The notes below the pieces were generated by a model that worked only from the letters and a program-made list of their open reading frames with translations, had not been told where the DNA came from and ran no database searches. Positions 53,398 through 61,556 of a stretch of DNA of 64,000 nt are shown here, piece after piece (the first letter of the stretch is position 1; every line of letters starts with the position of its first letter). The position numbers and the translations under genes were made by a program. The stretch covers positions 1 through 64,000 of the forward strand of contig NZ_JAUDRZ010000026.1 of assembly GCF_030380735.1 (NCBI RefSeq), written 5' to 3'. The stretch is from Rhizobium sp. S152 (lineage in GTDB: Bacteria; Pseudomonadota; Alphaproteobacteria; Rhizobiales; Rhizobiaceae).

Positions 53398-55290
53398 ATG
53401 TTCGATCTTCTGCGAAGAGCTGCCCATACTTGGGCCGCCAAGCTCCTGATGCTTCTTTTGGTTGCCTCTTTCGGCATATGGGGCGTGTCCCACTCGTTGC
53501 TGACGGGCAGCAGCAGCACGACCGTCGTTTCGGTTGGCGACCAGAAGGTGGATGTCGATGAATTCCGCCTTGCCTACCAGCGCCAGGTCGCGAATGTCAG
53601 CCAGCAGTTCGGCATGCGTCTGACGCCCGAACAGGCCCGCGCCTTCGGCGTCGAGCAGCAGGTTCTGTCGCAGCTCGTCGCCGGTGCCTCGCTCGATCAG
53701 CTGGCCGACGACATGGGGCTCGGCCTCTCCCAGGATCGGCTTGCCCAGTTGATCGGCGATGATCCCGCGTTCAAGGCCGTCAATGGCCAGTTCGACCGCA
53801 ATCTCTTCACCTCGCGCCTGCGCAACGCCGGTATCCGCGAGGACGATTACATCAAGGAACGCAGCAAGGTCGCGGTCCGCAGTCAGATCGTCGATGCGAT
53901 CTCGAACGGCTTCACGCCGCCAAAGGCGCTCGTCGACGCCCTCAAGCTCTACGGCCAGGAAAGCCGCGGTATCGATTACCTGCTGCTGACCAACGCCAAT
54001 ATCGAGCCGATCAAGGCGCCGGCCGACGACGTGCTGGCCAAGTGGTTCGAAGGCGCCAAGCCGCGCTACCGCGCTCCCGAATATCGCAAGTTCACCTATT
54101 TGAAGCTTCAGCCGGAAGACATCGCCGATGCGGCGTCCGTCACCGACGAGCAGATTCGCGAGGACTTCGACAAGCGCAAGGACGCCTACCGCACGCCGGA
54201 AGCCCGCACCATCGAGCAGCTGACCTTCCAAAACAAGGATCTCGCCAATGCGGCCGCCGCCGCGCTGAAGACCGGCACGACCTTCGACCAGCTGATCGCC
54301 GACCAGGGCAAGACCGCAAGCGATGTCTTCCTCGGCGAATTCACCAAGGACAAGGTGCCCGATCAGGCCGTCGCCGACGCCGCCTTCGCGGTCAGCCGCA
54401 ACGGCGGCACCTCGCCCGTTGTCGATGGCTCCTTCGGCCCTGTGATCCTGCGCATCAGCAACATCAAGCCCGAGACCGCCAAGACCTTCGACGAGGTCAA
54501 GGAAGACATCCGCAAGCAGCTGGCTGTCGCCAATGCCTCCCAGGAAATGATCAATGTCCACGACCAGATCGAGGACCTCCGCAGCTCCGGCTCGACGCTC
54601 GAACAGATCGCCACGCAGCTGAAGCTCAAGTCCGTTGTCATCGATGCGATCGACCAGACCGGCCTCGATAAAAACGGCAACGAGGTCAAGGACATCCCGG
54701 CCAAGCAGCAGGTTCTGAGCGCGGTATTCAGCACCGAGGCCGGCATGTCGCCGCCGTCGCTTTCGGTCGGCACCGACGGCTATTTGTGGTTCGACGTCAA
54801 CGACGTGATCGCCACTCGCGATCGTCCGCTCGAGGAAGTCAAGGACAAGGCCGTGGCCGATTGGACGGCCGAGCAGCAGAAGGTCGAGCTTGCCAAGAAG
54901 GCCGACGAGCTGAAGCAGCAGGCGCAGAAGGGCACGTCGCTCGCCGATATCGCCGCCCCGCTCGGCATCACCGTAGAGACCAAGAGCGGCATCACCCGTG
55001 GTCTTGATGATGCCGTCCTCGGCGCCGGCGGCGTGCGCGCTGCCTTCACCGGCCCGATGGACACGGTCGCCACCGCGATCGGCGCGGACCCGACCACGCA
55101 GATCCTGATGAAGGTCACGGAAGTGAACACCGAGCCAACGGGCGACGTGCTCAACAACCAGGACCAGCAGATCGCCTCGCTTGCCAATGCGGCGGGTGAT
55201 GACATTCTCGATCAGATGGTCAACATGCTGCAGACGCAGTATGGCGCCTCGATCAATCAGGCGCTCGCCGAACAGGCGGCGGTTCGTTAA
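53398..55290 (+). CDS. ppiD: PpiD-like periplasmic peptidyl-prolyl isomerase/chaperone
   Basis: This encodes 630 residues: a short cytoplasmic tail, one membrane anchor (about 15-35, LLMLLLVASFGIWGV), a SurA-like N-terminal chaperone region (VVSVGDQKVDVDEFRLAYQRQV; about 45-170) and one parvulin-type domain (about 270-370), ending with a helical C-terminal part. It resembles PpiD of E. coli (623 residues), which assists newly exported proteins at the Sec channel. I start at ATG 53398 (MFDLLRRAAH), rejecting a 14-codon extension. trpD begins 15 bases after its stop, so it leads the trpDC-moaC-moeA run. Confidence 0.92.
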   Translation: MFDLLRRAAHTWAAKLLMLLLVASFGIWGVSHSLLTGSSSTTVVSVGDQKVDVDEFRLAYQRQVANVSQQFGMRLTPEQARAFGVEQQVLSQLVAGASLDQLADDMGLGLSQDRLAQLIGDDPAFKAVNGQFDRNLFTSRLRNAGIREDDYIKERSKVAVRSQIVDAISNGFTPPKALVDALKLYGQESRGIDYLLLTNANIEPIKAPADDVLAKWFEGAKPRYRAPEYRKFTYLKLQPEDIADAASVTDEQIREDFDKRKDAYRTPEARTIEQLTFQNKDLANAAAAALKTGTTFDQLIADQGKTASDVFLGEFTKDKVPDQAVADAAFAVSRNGGTSPVVDGSFGPVILRISNIKPETAKTFDEVKEDIRKQLAVANASQEMINVHDQIEDLRSSGSTLEQIATQLKLKSVVIDAIDQTGLDKNGNEVKDIPAKQQVLSAVFSTEAGMSPPSLSVGTDGYLWFDVNDVIATRDRPLEEVKDKAVADWTAEQQKVELAKKADELKQQAQKGTSLADIAAPLGITVETKSGITRGLDDAVLGAGGVRAAFTGPMDTVATAIGADPTTQILMKVTEVNTEPTGDVLNNQDQQIASLANAAGDDILDQMVNMLQTQYGASINQALAEQAAVR

Positions 55291-55305
55291 GGGGAGCGAC
55301 AACGC

Positions 55306-56322
55306 ATGACCGATCTGAAGCCGCTTTTGGCGAAGGCCGCGAGCCGCGAGCCCTTGACGCGTGACGAGGCCCGCCAGGCCTTCGATATCCTGATGTCCGG
55401 CCAGGCCACCCCTTCGCAGATCGGCGGCTTCCTGATGGCGTTGCGCGTGCGGGGCGAAGCCGTCGACGAGATCGTCGGCGCCGTCACCACGATGCGCTCG
55501 AAGATGCTGACCGTGGAAGCGCCCGCCGATGCGATCGACATCGTCGGCACCGGCGGCGATGCCAGCGGCACCTACAACATCTCGACGCTGGCGGCCCTGA
55601 TCGTCGCCGGCGCCGGCGTCCCCGTCGCCAAGCATGGCAACCGCGCGCTCAGCTCGAAGTCTGGCGCGGCCGACAGCCTGGCTGCCCTCGGCGTCAATCT
55701 CGAGGTTACGCCCGAGATCATCTCCCGCTGTATCCGCGAGGCCGGCGTGGGCTTCATGTTCGCGCAGCAGCATCATTCCGCGATGCGTCATGTCGGTCCG
55801 AGCCGCGTCGAGCTCGGCACCCGCACGATCTTCAACGTGCTCGGCCCCCTTTCTAACCCAGCCGGCGTGCGCCGCCAGCTGCTCGGCGTCTATTCCCCGC
55901 AGCTGGTCATGCCGATCGCTGAGGTCATGCGCGACCTCGGTTCGGAAAGCGTTTGGGTCGTCCATGGCAGCGGCCTCGACGAGATCACCACGACCGGCAC
56001 CACGGATGTGGCAGCACTCGAAAACGGCCAGATCCGCACCTTCCAGCTCTCGCCAGCCGATTTCGGCGTCGAGCCGGTACAGCTCGACGCGATCAAGGGC
56101 GGCGACGGTGTCGTCAATGCCGCAGCACTCCGCGACGTGCTGAGCGGTGCCCGTAACGCCTATCGCGACATCGCGCTTGCCAACGCCGCCGCGTCGCTGG
56201 TCATCGCCGGCAAGGCCGAAACCATACGCGACGGCATGCGGCTCGCCGCCCAGTCGCTCGACAGCGGTGCTACCGCCGCGGCGCTCGACAAACTCGTCGC
56301 CGTGTCCAACGATATCGACTAG
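55306..56322 (+). CDS. trpD: Anthranilate phosphoribosyltransferase
   Basis: This encodes 338 residues of TrpD, the second step of tryptophan synthesis, which joins anthranilate to PRPP. The glycine-rich PRPP motif VGTGGDASGTYNIST and KHGNRALSSKSGAADSLAALG are intact, followed by HHSAMRHVGPSRVELGTRTIFN. The gene starts 15 bases after ppiD and trpC follows after nine bases. No attenuator or Trp-rich leader is visible upstream. Confidence 0.98.
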   Translation: MTDLKPLLAKAASREPLTRDEARQAFDILMSGQATPSQIGGFLMALRVRGEAVDEIVGAVTTMRSKMLTVEAPADAIDIVGTGGDASGTYNISTLAALIVAGAGVPVAKHGNRALSSKSGAADSLAALGVNLEVTPEIISRCIREAGVGFMFAQQHHSAMRHVGPSRVELGTRTIFNVLGPLSNPAGVRRQLLGVYSPQLVMPIAEVMRDLGSESVWVVHGSGLDEITTTGTTDVAALENGQIRTFQLSPADFGVEPVQLDAIKGGDGVVNAAALRDVLSGARNAYRDIALANAAASLVIAGKAETIRDGMRLAAQSLDSGATAAALDKLVAVSNDID

Positions 56323-56331
56323 AATGAAGCC

Positions 56332-57144
56332 ATGACCGACATCCTGAAGAAGATCGAACTTTACAAGCGCGAAGAGATCGCCGCCGCCAAGGCCAGCGTC
56401 TCGCTTGCGGATCTGAAGGCCATGCAGGCCGATCAATCAGCGCCGCGCGGCTTTCACAAGGCGCTGGTTGCCAAGCGCGATGCCGGACAAGTCGGCCTGA
56501 TTGCCGAGATCAAGAAGGCAAGTCCCTCCAAAGGTTTGATCCGCCCGGATTTCGATCCGCCGTCGCTGGCAAAGGCCTATGAACTCGGCCGCGCCGCCTG
56601 CCTCTCGGTGCTGACTGACACTCCGAGCTTCCAGGGTGCGCCGGAGTTCCTCACCGCCGCCCGCGCGGCCTGCTCGCTGCCGGCGCTGCGCAAGGATTTC
56701 ATGTTCGACACCTATCAGGTCCAGGAGGCCCGCGCCTGGGGCGCGGATTGCATCCTGCTGATCATGGCGTCGCTCAGCGACGACGAGGCCGAACGCCTCC
56801 AGGACGAGGCCTTCGGTCTCGGCATGGACGTGCTGGTCGAGGTGCATGACGCTGAAGAGACCGAGCGGGCGCTGAAGCTCTCCTCGCCGATGATCGGCAT
56901 CAACAACCGCAATCTGCGCACCTTCGAGGTCAGCCTTACGGTCAGCGAAACTCTTTCGGCAATGGTGCCCGCCGACCGCCTGCTGGTCGGCGAAAGCGGC
57001 ATCTTTACCAATGACGACTGCAAGCGCCTCCAGGCGTCGGGCATCAATACCTTCCTCGTCGGCGAGAGCCTTATGCGCAAGGATGATGTAGCGGCCGCCA
57101 CCAAGGCGCTGCTGTTCGGCGAAGCCGCCCTGGCGGCCGAGTGA
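56332..57144 (+). CDS. trpC: Indole-3-glycerol-phosphate synthase
   Basis: This encodes 270 residues of a single-function TrpC TIM barrel that closes the indole ring. Landmarks are IAEIKKASPSKGLIRPDFDP (catalytic Lys), LRKDFMFDTYQVQEARAWGA (catalytic Lys), VEVHDAEE, IGINNRNLRTFEV and LVGESGIFTNDD. It is not fused to TrpF, unlike in enterics. It is separated by nine bases from trpD and by one base from moaC. Confidence 0.98.
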   Translation: MTDILKKIELYKREEIAAAKASVSLADLKAMQADQSAPRGFHKALVAKRDAGQVGLIAEIKKASPSKGLIRPDFDPPSLAKAYELGRAACLSVLTDTPSFQGAPEFLTAARAACSLPALRKDFMFDTYQVQEARAWGADCILLIMASLSDDEAERLQDEAFGLGMDVLVEVHDAEETERALKLSSPMIGINNRNLRTFEVSLTVSETLSAMVPADRLLVGESGIFTNDDCKRLQASGINTFLVGESLMRKDDVAAATKALLFGEAALAAE

Positions 57145-57145
57145 C

Positions 57146-57643
57146 ATGAGCGAAAAGGCCGGCCTCACCCACATCAATGCCTCCGGCGAGGCGCACATGG
57201 TGGATATCGGCGACAAGGCCGAGACTGTCCGCGTAGCAACCGCCGAGGGTCATGTGAGGATGGCGCCGGAAACCCTGGCGCTGATCCACGCCGGCAACGC
57301 CAAGAAGGGCGACGTCATCGGCACCGCGCGTCTTGCCGGCATCATGGCCGCCAAGCAGACCAGTAATCTCATCCCTCTGTGCCACCCGCTGATGCTGACC
57401 AAGGTATCGGTCGATATTGCCGAAGACTGCGCCCTGCCCGGCCTGCGCGTCACGGCCACCGCCAAGCTCACGGGAAAGACCGGCGTCGAGATGGAAGCGC
57501 TGACCGCCGTGTCGGTCGCCTGCCTGACGATCTATGACATGGCCAAGGCGGCAGACAAGGCGATGGAAATCGGCGGCGTCAGGCTGCTGGAGAAATCGGG
57601 CGGCAAGTCCGGCGATTTCCGGCATCCGGAGCACGGCAAATGA
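57146..57643 (+). CDS. moaC: Cyclic pyranopterin monophosphate synthase
   Basis: This encodes 165 residues of MoaC, which together with MoaA turns GTP into the molybdenum-cofactor precursor. The family motifs HMVDIGDKAETVRVATAEG, KQTSNLIPLCHPLMLTKV and GVEMEALTAVSVACLTIYDM are intact. The start is one base after the trpC stop and its stop overlaps moeA by four bases, so it is translationally coupled to both. Confidence 0.97.
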   Translation: MSEKAGLTHINASGEAHMVDIGDKAETVRVATAEGHVRMAPETLALIHAGNAKKGDVIGTARLAGIMAAKQTSNLIPLCHPLMLTKVSVDIAEDCALPGLRVTATAKLTGKTGVEMEALTAVSVACLTIYDMAKAADKAMEIGGVRLLEKSGGKSGDFRHPEHGK

Positions 57644-58881
57644 GCCTGCTGCCAGTCGCCGAGGCGCAGGAGCGCCTGCTGTCGCGCGCGAATTCGATCA
57701 AGGCCATTGAAAAGGCTCCCCTCGCGCAGGCCTCGGGCCGCGTTCTGGGGCTTGACCTGAAGGCGAAGCTGACCCAGCCACCCTTCGATGCCTCCGCCAT
57801 GGATGGCTATGCGTTGGCCGCAGCCGATGCCCCGGTGATCGGATCGGAACTGACCGTGATCGGCAGCGCCGCCGCGGGCCATGCCTTCGAAGGTCGATTG
57901 GGTCGTGGCGAGACCGTGCGCATCTTCACCGGTGCTCCGGTGCCCGATGGCGCCGATACGATCCTCATTCAGGAAGACGCCGAAAAGATCGGCGAGAACC
58001 GAATCCGCACGACATTCGATGTCGCCCCTGGAAGGCATGTTCGCCCCCGCGGGCAGGACTTCGCGGAGGGGGAAACCGTGCTGCAGGCGGGAACGCGGCT
58101 CGATTTCTCCGGCGTCACGGTCGCGGCGGCCATGAACCATCCGGATCTGCCGGTATACCGCAAGCCGGTCGTTGCCATTCTTGCCACGGGTGACGAACTG
58201 GTCCAGCCGGGCAGCCAGCCGGCATCGGCCCAGATCATCGCCTCCAACACCTTCGGCATAGCCGCCCTTGTGCGCGAGAATGGCGGCGAGGTTGTCGATC
58301 TCGGCATTGTCCCCGACCGGCAGGACGCCATCGAGAAGGCGATCTCTATGGCGCGCATGGCGGGGGTCGATGTGATCGTCACGCTCGGCGGTGCCTCCGT
58401 CGGCGACCACGATCTCGTTCAGGCGACGCTTCTGCGTGCCGGCATGCAGCTTGATTTCTGGCGGATCGCCATGCGCCCCGGAAAGCCGCTGATGGTCGGC
58501 AGTCTGGGTGACACGTATGTGCTTGGCCTGCCCGGCAATCCCGTTTCCAGTCTTGTCTGCGGCCTGTTGTTTCTCGAGCCGCTCGTCCGCCGGCTAGCCT
58601 CCCTGCCCGCCGTGGATCGGATCACCACGGCGGAAGCTGCAACGACGCTCAATGCCAACGACCAGCGTCAGGATTATGTGCGCGCCCGACTTCTTCGCTC
58701 AGAGAGCGGCGCGCTCAGGGCCGAGCCCTTCGGCAAGCAGGATTCGTCGATGATGAAGACCTTCGCCAACGCCGATTGCCTGATAATCCGGCCGCCCCAT
58801 GCACCCAAGCTTAAGGCCGGTGGTGCTTGCCCGGTGATGCTGATCCGCCCCAACCCGTTTTGTACGCAATCGAACACTTAG
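57640..58881 (+). CDS. moeA: Molybdopterin molybdenumtransferase
   Basis: This encodes 413 residues of MoeA, which inserts molybdate into adenylylated molybdopterin. Blocks FDASAMDGYAL, GDELVQPGS, VTLGGASVGDHD and MRPGKPLMVG are clear. It is the last gene of the ppiD-trpD-trpC-moaC-moeA run. In many rhizobia lexA follows moeA, but here the next gene is a GAF-GGDEF-PilZ protein. Confidence 0.96.
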   Translation: MSLLPVAEAQERLLSRANSIKAIEKAPLAQASGRVLGLDLKAKLTQPPFDASAMDGYALAAADAPVIGSELTVIGSAAAGHAFEGRLGRGETVRIFTGAPVPDGADTILIQEDAEKIGENRIRTTFDVAPGRHVRPRGQDFAEGETVLQAGTRLDFSGVTVAAAMNHPDLPVYRKPVVAILATGDELVQPGSQPASAQIIASNTFGIAALVRENGGEVVDLGIVPDRQDAIEKAISMARMAGVDVIVTLGGASVGDHDLVQATLLRAGMQLDFWRIAMRPGKPLMVGSLGDTYVLGLPGNPVSSLVCGLLFLEPLVRRLASLPAVDRITTAEAATTLNANDQRQDYVRARLLRSESGALRAEPFGKQDSSMMKTFANADCLIIRPPHAPKLKAGGACPVMLIRPNPFCTQSNT

Positions 58882-58985
58882 TCGGGCGGTAACGGATTGG
58901 TAAACTTCGCCCCTGCGCGATGGTTTTGATTTGTTCACTAATATATGCGACCAATCCCTATCTCAGTCCGCTAGGGAACGACGAC

Positions 58986-60242
58986 GTGGCAGTGGTGAAG
59001 GCATTCGGGAAGTCCTCGGAGGACGCGAAAAGGCGGGAAATGGAGCGCCTTGCCGCTCTTGAGCAGCTGGATCTCCTGGATACGCCGCGCGACGAGGGGT
59101 TCGACCGAATCGTTCGCTTGATCAAGGAAATCTTCACGGTCGACATTGGCCTCGTCACGCTGATCGATGCCCACCGCCAATGGTATAAGGCCTGCGCCGG
59201 CATGTCGGTCGACGAGGTGCCGCGCGAAGACACCTTCTGCCGCTATGTGGTTGACTATGAAGAGGCTATCGTCGTCCAGGACGCCACCAAGGATCAGCGC
59301 TTTGCCCAGCATCCCGCCGTGACAGGCGAAAACCATGTACGCTTCTATGCGGGCGTTCCATTGAATACCAGGGACGGGCATGTCGTGGGCACCGTTTGCG
59401 CGATCGACCGCACGCCGCGATCGTTCAGCGCGAAAGATCTGGGAATCCTTCAGGAACTGGCGGGCGCCGCCATGGATCGGATCGAACTGATGCAATCGGC
59501 GGCCACCGACAGCCTGACCGATGCGTTGACGCGGCGCGCCTTCAAGCAGGAGGCCGACCAACTGATCTCGCTGGCGCTCCGCCACCAGCACAATCTCTCC
59601 TGTATCGTGCTGGATATCGACCACTTCAAGAGCGTCAACGATACGCACGGCCATGCGGCAGGCGATCAGGTGCTGCGCGCCGTAGCGGCGACCTGCAAAG
59701 CCAATCTCCGCGCTGGCGATATCTTTGGCCGTCTGGGCGGCGAAGAATTCTGCGTCGTTCTCCCGCACATAGACCGCGAAGGTGCGCTCGCCGCTGCCGA
59801 GAAGATAAGGGCAGCCATCGGCAGCCAGCCGGTGCGCGGTGATTATGGCATCCTGAACGTGACCGCGAGTTTTGGCGTTGCGTCGATGTCGATCGTCAGC
59901 AAGGATATCGAAACGTTGCTCGCCCAGGCGGATGCCGCCATGTATCACGCCAAGACGCGCGGCCGGAATCGATGCGTTGCTTGGAACTCGATCCGCACGG
60001 ATCAGGCGACGAGTTCCCGGCGTCGTGTGCTCAAGGCAGGCTCTATCGTCTTCAACGATCGCCGCTCGACGATCGACTGCACAATCAAGTCTCTCGGCGA
60101 AGACAGTGCCGGCCTATCCGTCTCCAATTCCGCCGGCATTCCGGCCGAATTCATGCTGGCGATCAAGGGCGAAGGCTTCGAGACGTTGTGCCGCGTGATC
60201 GCGCAGGATCGCCAGAACATCGAGGTCGCCTTCACGGCCTGA
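58986..60242 (+). CDS. GAF-GGDEF-PilZ diguanylate cyclase
   Basis: This encodes 418 residues with a GAF-type sensor (about 20-165; IGLVTLIDAHRQWYKACAG, EDTFCRYVV), a GGDEF domain (about 180-335) and a C-terminal PilZ-like region (about 345-418). The active site is GRLGGEEF, preceded five residues earlier by the RAGD I-site (RxxD), so the enzyme should make cyclic-di-GMP and be feedback-inhibited. The PilZ part begins SRRRVLKAG and has a degenerate DSAGLSV motif in place of DxSxxG, so its c-di-GMP binding is uncertain. The start is probably GTG 58986 with AGGGAA upstream (58973-58978); an ATG at 58920 lacks a ribosome-binding site. Confidence 0.9.
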   Translation: MAVVKAFGKSSEDAKRREMERLAALEQLDLLDTPRDEGFDRIVRLIKEIFTVDIGLVTLIDAHRQWYKACAGMSVDEVPREDTFCRYVVDYEEAIVVQDATKDQRFAQHPAVTGENHVRFYAGVPLNTRDGHVVGTVCAIDRTPRSFSAKDLGILQELAGAAMDRIELMQSAATDSLTDALTRRAFKQEADQLISLALRHQHNLSCIVLDIDHFKSVNDTHGHAAGDQVLRAVAATCKANLRAGDIFGRLGGEEFCVVLPHIDREGALAAAEKIRAAIGSQPVRGDYGILNVTASFGVASMSIVSKDIETLLAQADAAMYHAKTRGRNRCVAWNSIRTDQATSSRRRVLKAGSIVFNDRRSTIDCTIKSLGEDSAGLSVSNSAGIPAEFMLAIKGEGFETLCRVIAQDRQNIEVAFTA

Positions 60243-60374
60243 GGCTTGTGGCGTGATCCGCAGGCGCCTGATGGAGCCTTGCTGATCGCAATCGCGTCGG
60301 CTGCCATACGCCGCCGGTGTGTTTGCTGGCATGTTCGTGTTATCCTCAACCGGGGACCGAATGGAGCCAGGACC

Positions 60375-60791
60375 ATGAAGACGCCGGAACCAGTTCGTAA
60401 TCGCAAGGCAATGCTGTCGGGCATGACGCCGATTCTCACCGAGGGGAGTTTCGTCTTCTGCACCTCCAGGGACGAGCGCATCCTGGTCCGTGCCCTACCC
60501 GTGGCACTTGCCTCCTTCCGGGAGGCGGAGGGCATATCTCTCATCCTTTCAAGGAGCACCGCCGCCGATCTCGGCCTTCCCTGCGATCTTCCGATGCGCC
60601 GCATCTTGCTCGAAGTCTACTCGTCGCTGGAGGGCGTCGGGCTGACCGCTGCGGTTGCTTCGGCGCTGAGCGACGAAGGCATTCCCTGCAACATGGTGGC
60701 GGCCTACCAACACGACCATGTCTTCGTGCCTGCCGACATGGCCGATCGCGCACTGGAGATCTTGAAAGCACTGCAGGCTACAGCGGTTTGA
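60375..60791 (+). CDS. ACT-domain-containing protein
   Basis: This encodes 138 residues. The N-terminal part (LTEGSFVFCTSRDERILVRALPVALASF) and the C-terminal region (about 70-135; EVYSSLEGVGLTAAVASALS, IPCNMVAAYQHDHVFVPADMADRALE) match a paired ACT-type fold seen in small amino-acid-binding regulators. Ligand unknown. The start is ATG 60375 with CCAGGA upstream; an open extension to 60246 is rejected. It is convergent with the methyltransferase. Confidence 0.85.
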   Translation: MKTPEPVRNRKAMLSGMTPILTEGSFVFCTSRDERILVRALPVALASFREAEGISLILSRSTAADLGLPCDLPMRRILLEVYSSLEGVGLTAAVASALSDEGIPCNMVAAYQHDHVFVPADMADRALEILKALQATAV

Positions 60792-60804
60792 AGACGGTAG
60801 CGGT

Positions 60805-61521
60805 TTACGGCTCAATGCCGAAAACGCCGCCGATGATCTCCCCCGTGCCATGTCCGAAGTCGGGAACCGCGTATTCCGCGACCAAGTTTAGTTGTCCGAT
60901 CGGCAATGGCGTCCGGCGAGGATCTCCGATCAGAACCTCCATACCCTTCTCTCGGCAAGCCTGGAGAAACGGTAGCATCGTCCCGGCAAGCGCGGCGTCG
61001 TAGAAGACATCGCCTGCAAGCACGACATTGACCGATAGCGGTTCCGCCGAGAGCAGATCGGTCTGCACAGCCCGGATCGCAACACCGTTCGCCGTGGCGT
61101 TGAGGCCGATCGCGGCGATCGCATCGGGATCGACGTCGACCGCCGTCACCTCCGCGGCGCCGCATTTCGCAGCCGCGATCGCGACGATGCCGGATCCCGA
61201 GCCGAGGTCGAGCACCCGGCGTCCCTGCACGATACCGGGATTTTGGAGAATGTGCCGCGCCAGCACGGTTCCGCCAGCCCAGTTATACGCCCAGTATGGC
61301 GGCGTGTCGGCGCTCCGGCCAAGGCGCGAAAGCCGGCTTGCCGCATGGGCGGTGTAGAGTCGAATATCGGGAATGCCGGGCGCCGGAAGAAGCCGAAGAT
61401 TGGCAGCGATGAACGCCTGTGTCGCGGCAACTCTGTGATCTCTCGAAGCCGGCGCCTCGTCCAGCGGAATGGGAGCGCTAGCTGTCGCCGTCGAGCATGG
61501 TGTTGAGGGTCGCCGTCTCAT
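60805..61521 (-). CDS. Class I SAM-dependent methyltransferase (PrmA/ETFB-lysine MT-like)
   Basis: This encodes 238 residues. The SAM-binding motif LDLGSGSGIVAIAAAKCGA and post-I motif VTAVDVDPDAIAAIGLNA are clear; upstream WAYNWAGGTVLARHIL is typical of the lysine methyltransferase group that includes ETFB-KMT and PrmA-like enzymes. The substrate is probably a protein lysine, but this is inferred. The ATG at 61521 gives 238 residues and the extreme N-terminus looks unlike the family, so the true start may be further in. It is 36 bases downstream of the helicase stop. Confidence 0.85.
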   Translation of the reverse strand: MRRRPSTPCSTATASAPIPLDEAPASRDHRVAATQAFIAANLRLLPAPGIPDIRLYTAHAASRLSRLGRSADTPPYWAYNWAGGTVLARHILQNPGIVQGRRVLDLGSGSGIVAIAAAKCGAAEVTAVDVDPDAIAAIGLNATANGVAIRAVQTDLLSAEPLSVNVVLAGDVFYDAALAGTMLPFLQACREKGMEVLIGDPRRTPLPIGQLNLVAEYAVPDFGHGTGEIIGGVFGIEP

Positions 61522-61556
61522 CGATCACACCCTCCCCCATGCGCGCTCCGGCGCTA

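Noticed and set aside
52897..56436. Open frame of 1179 codons on the minus strand
   Set aside because: It is antisense to ppiD and trpD, has repetitive shadow composition and only its last 93 codons form a real gene (DUF883-like), which has its own start and promoter.
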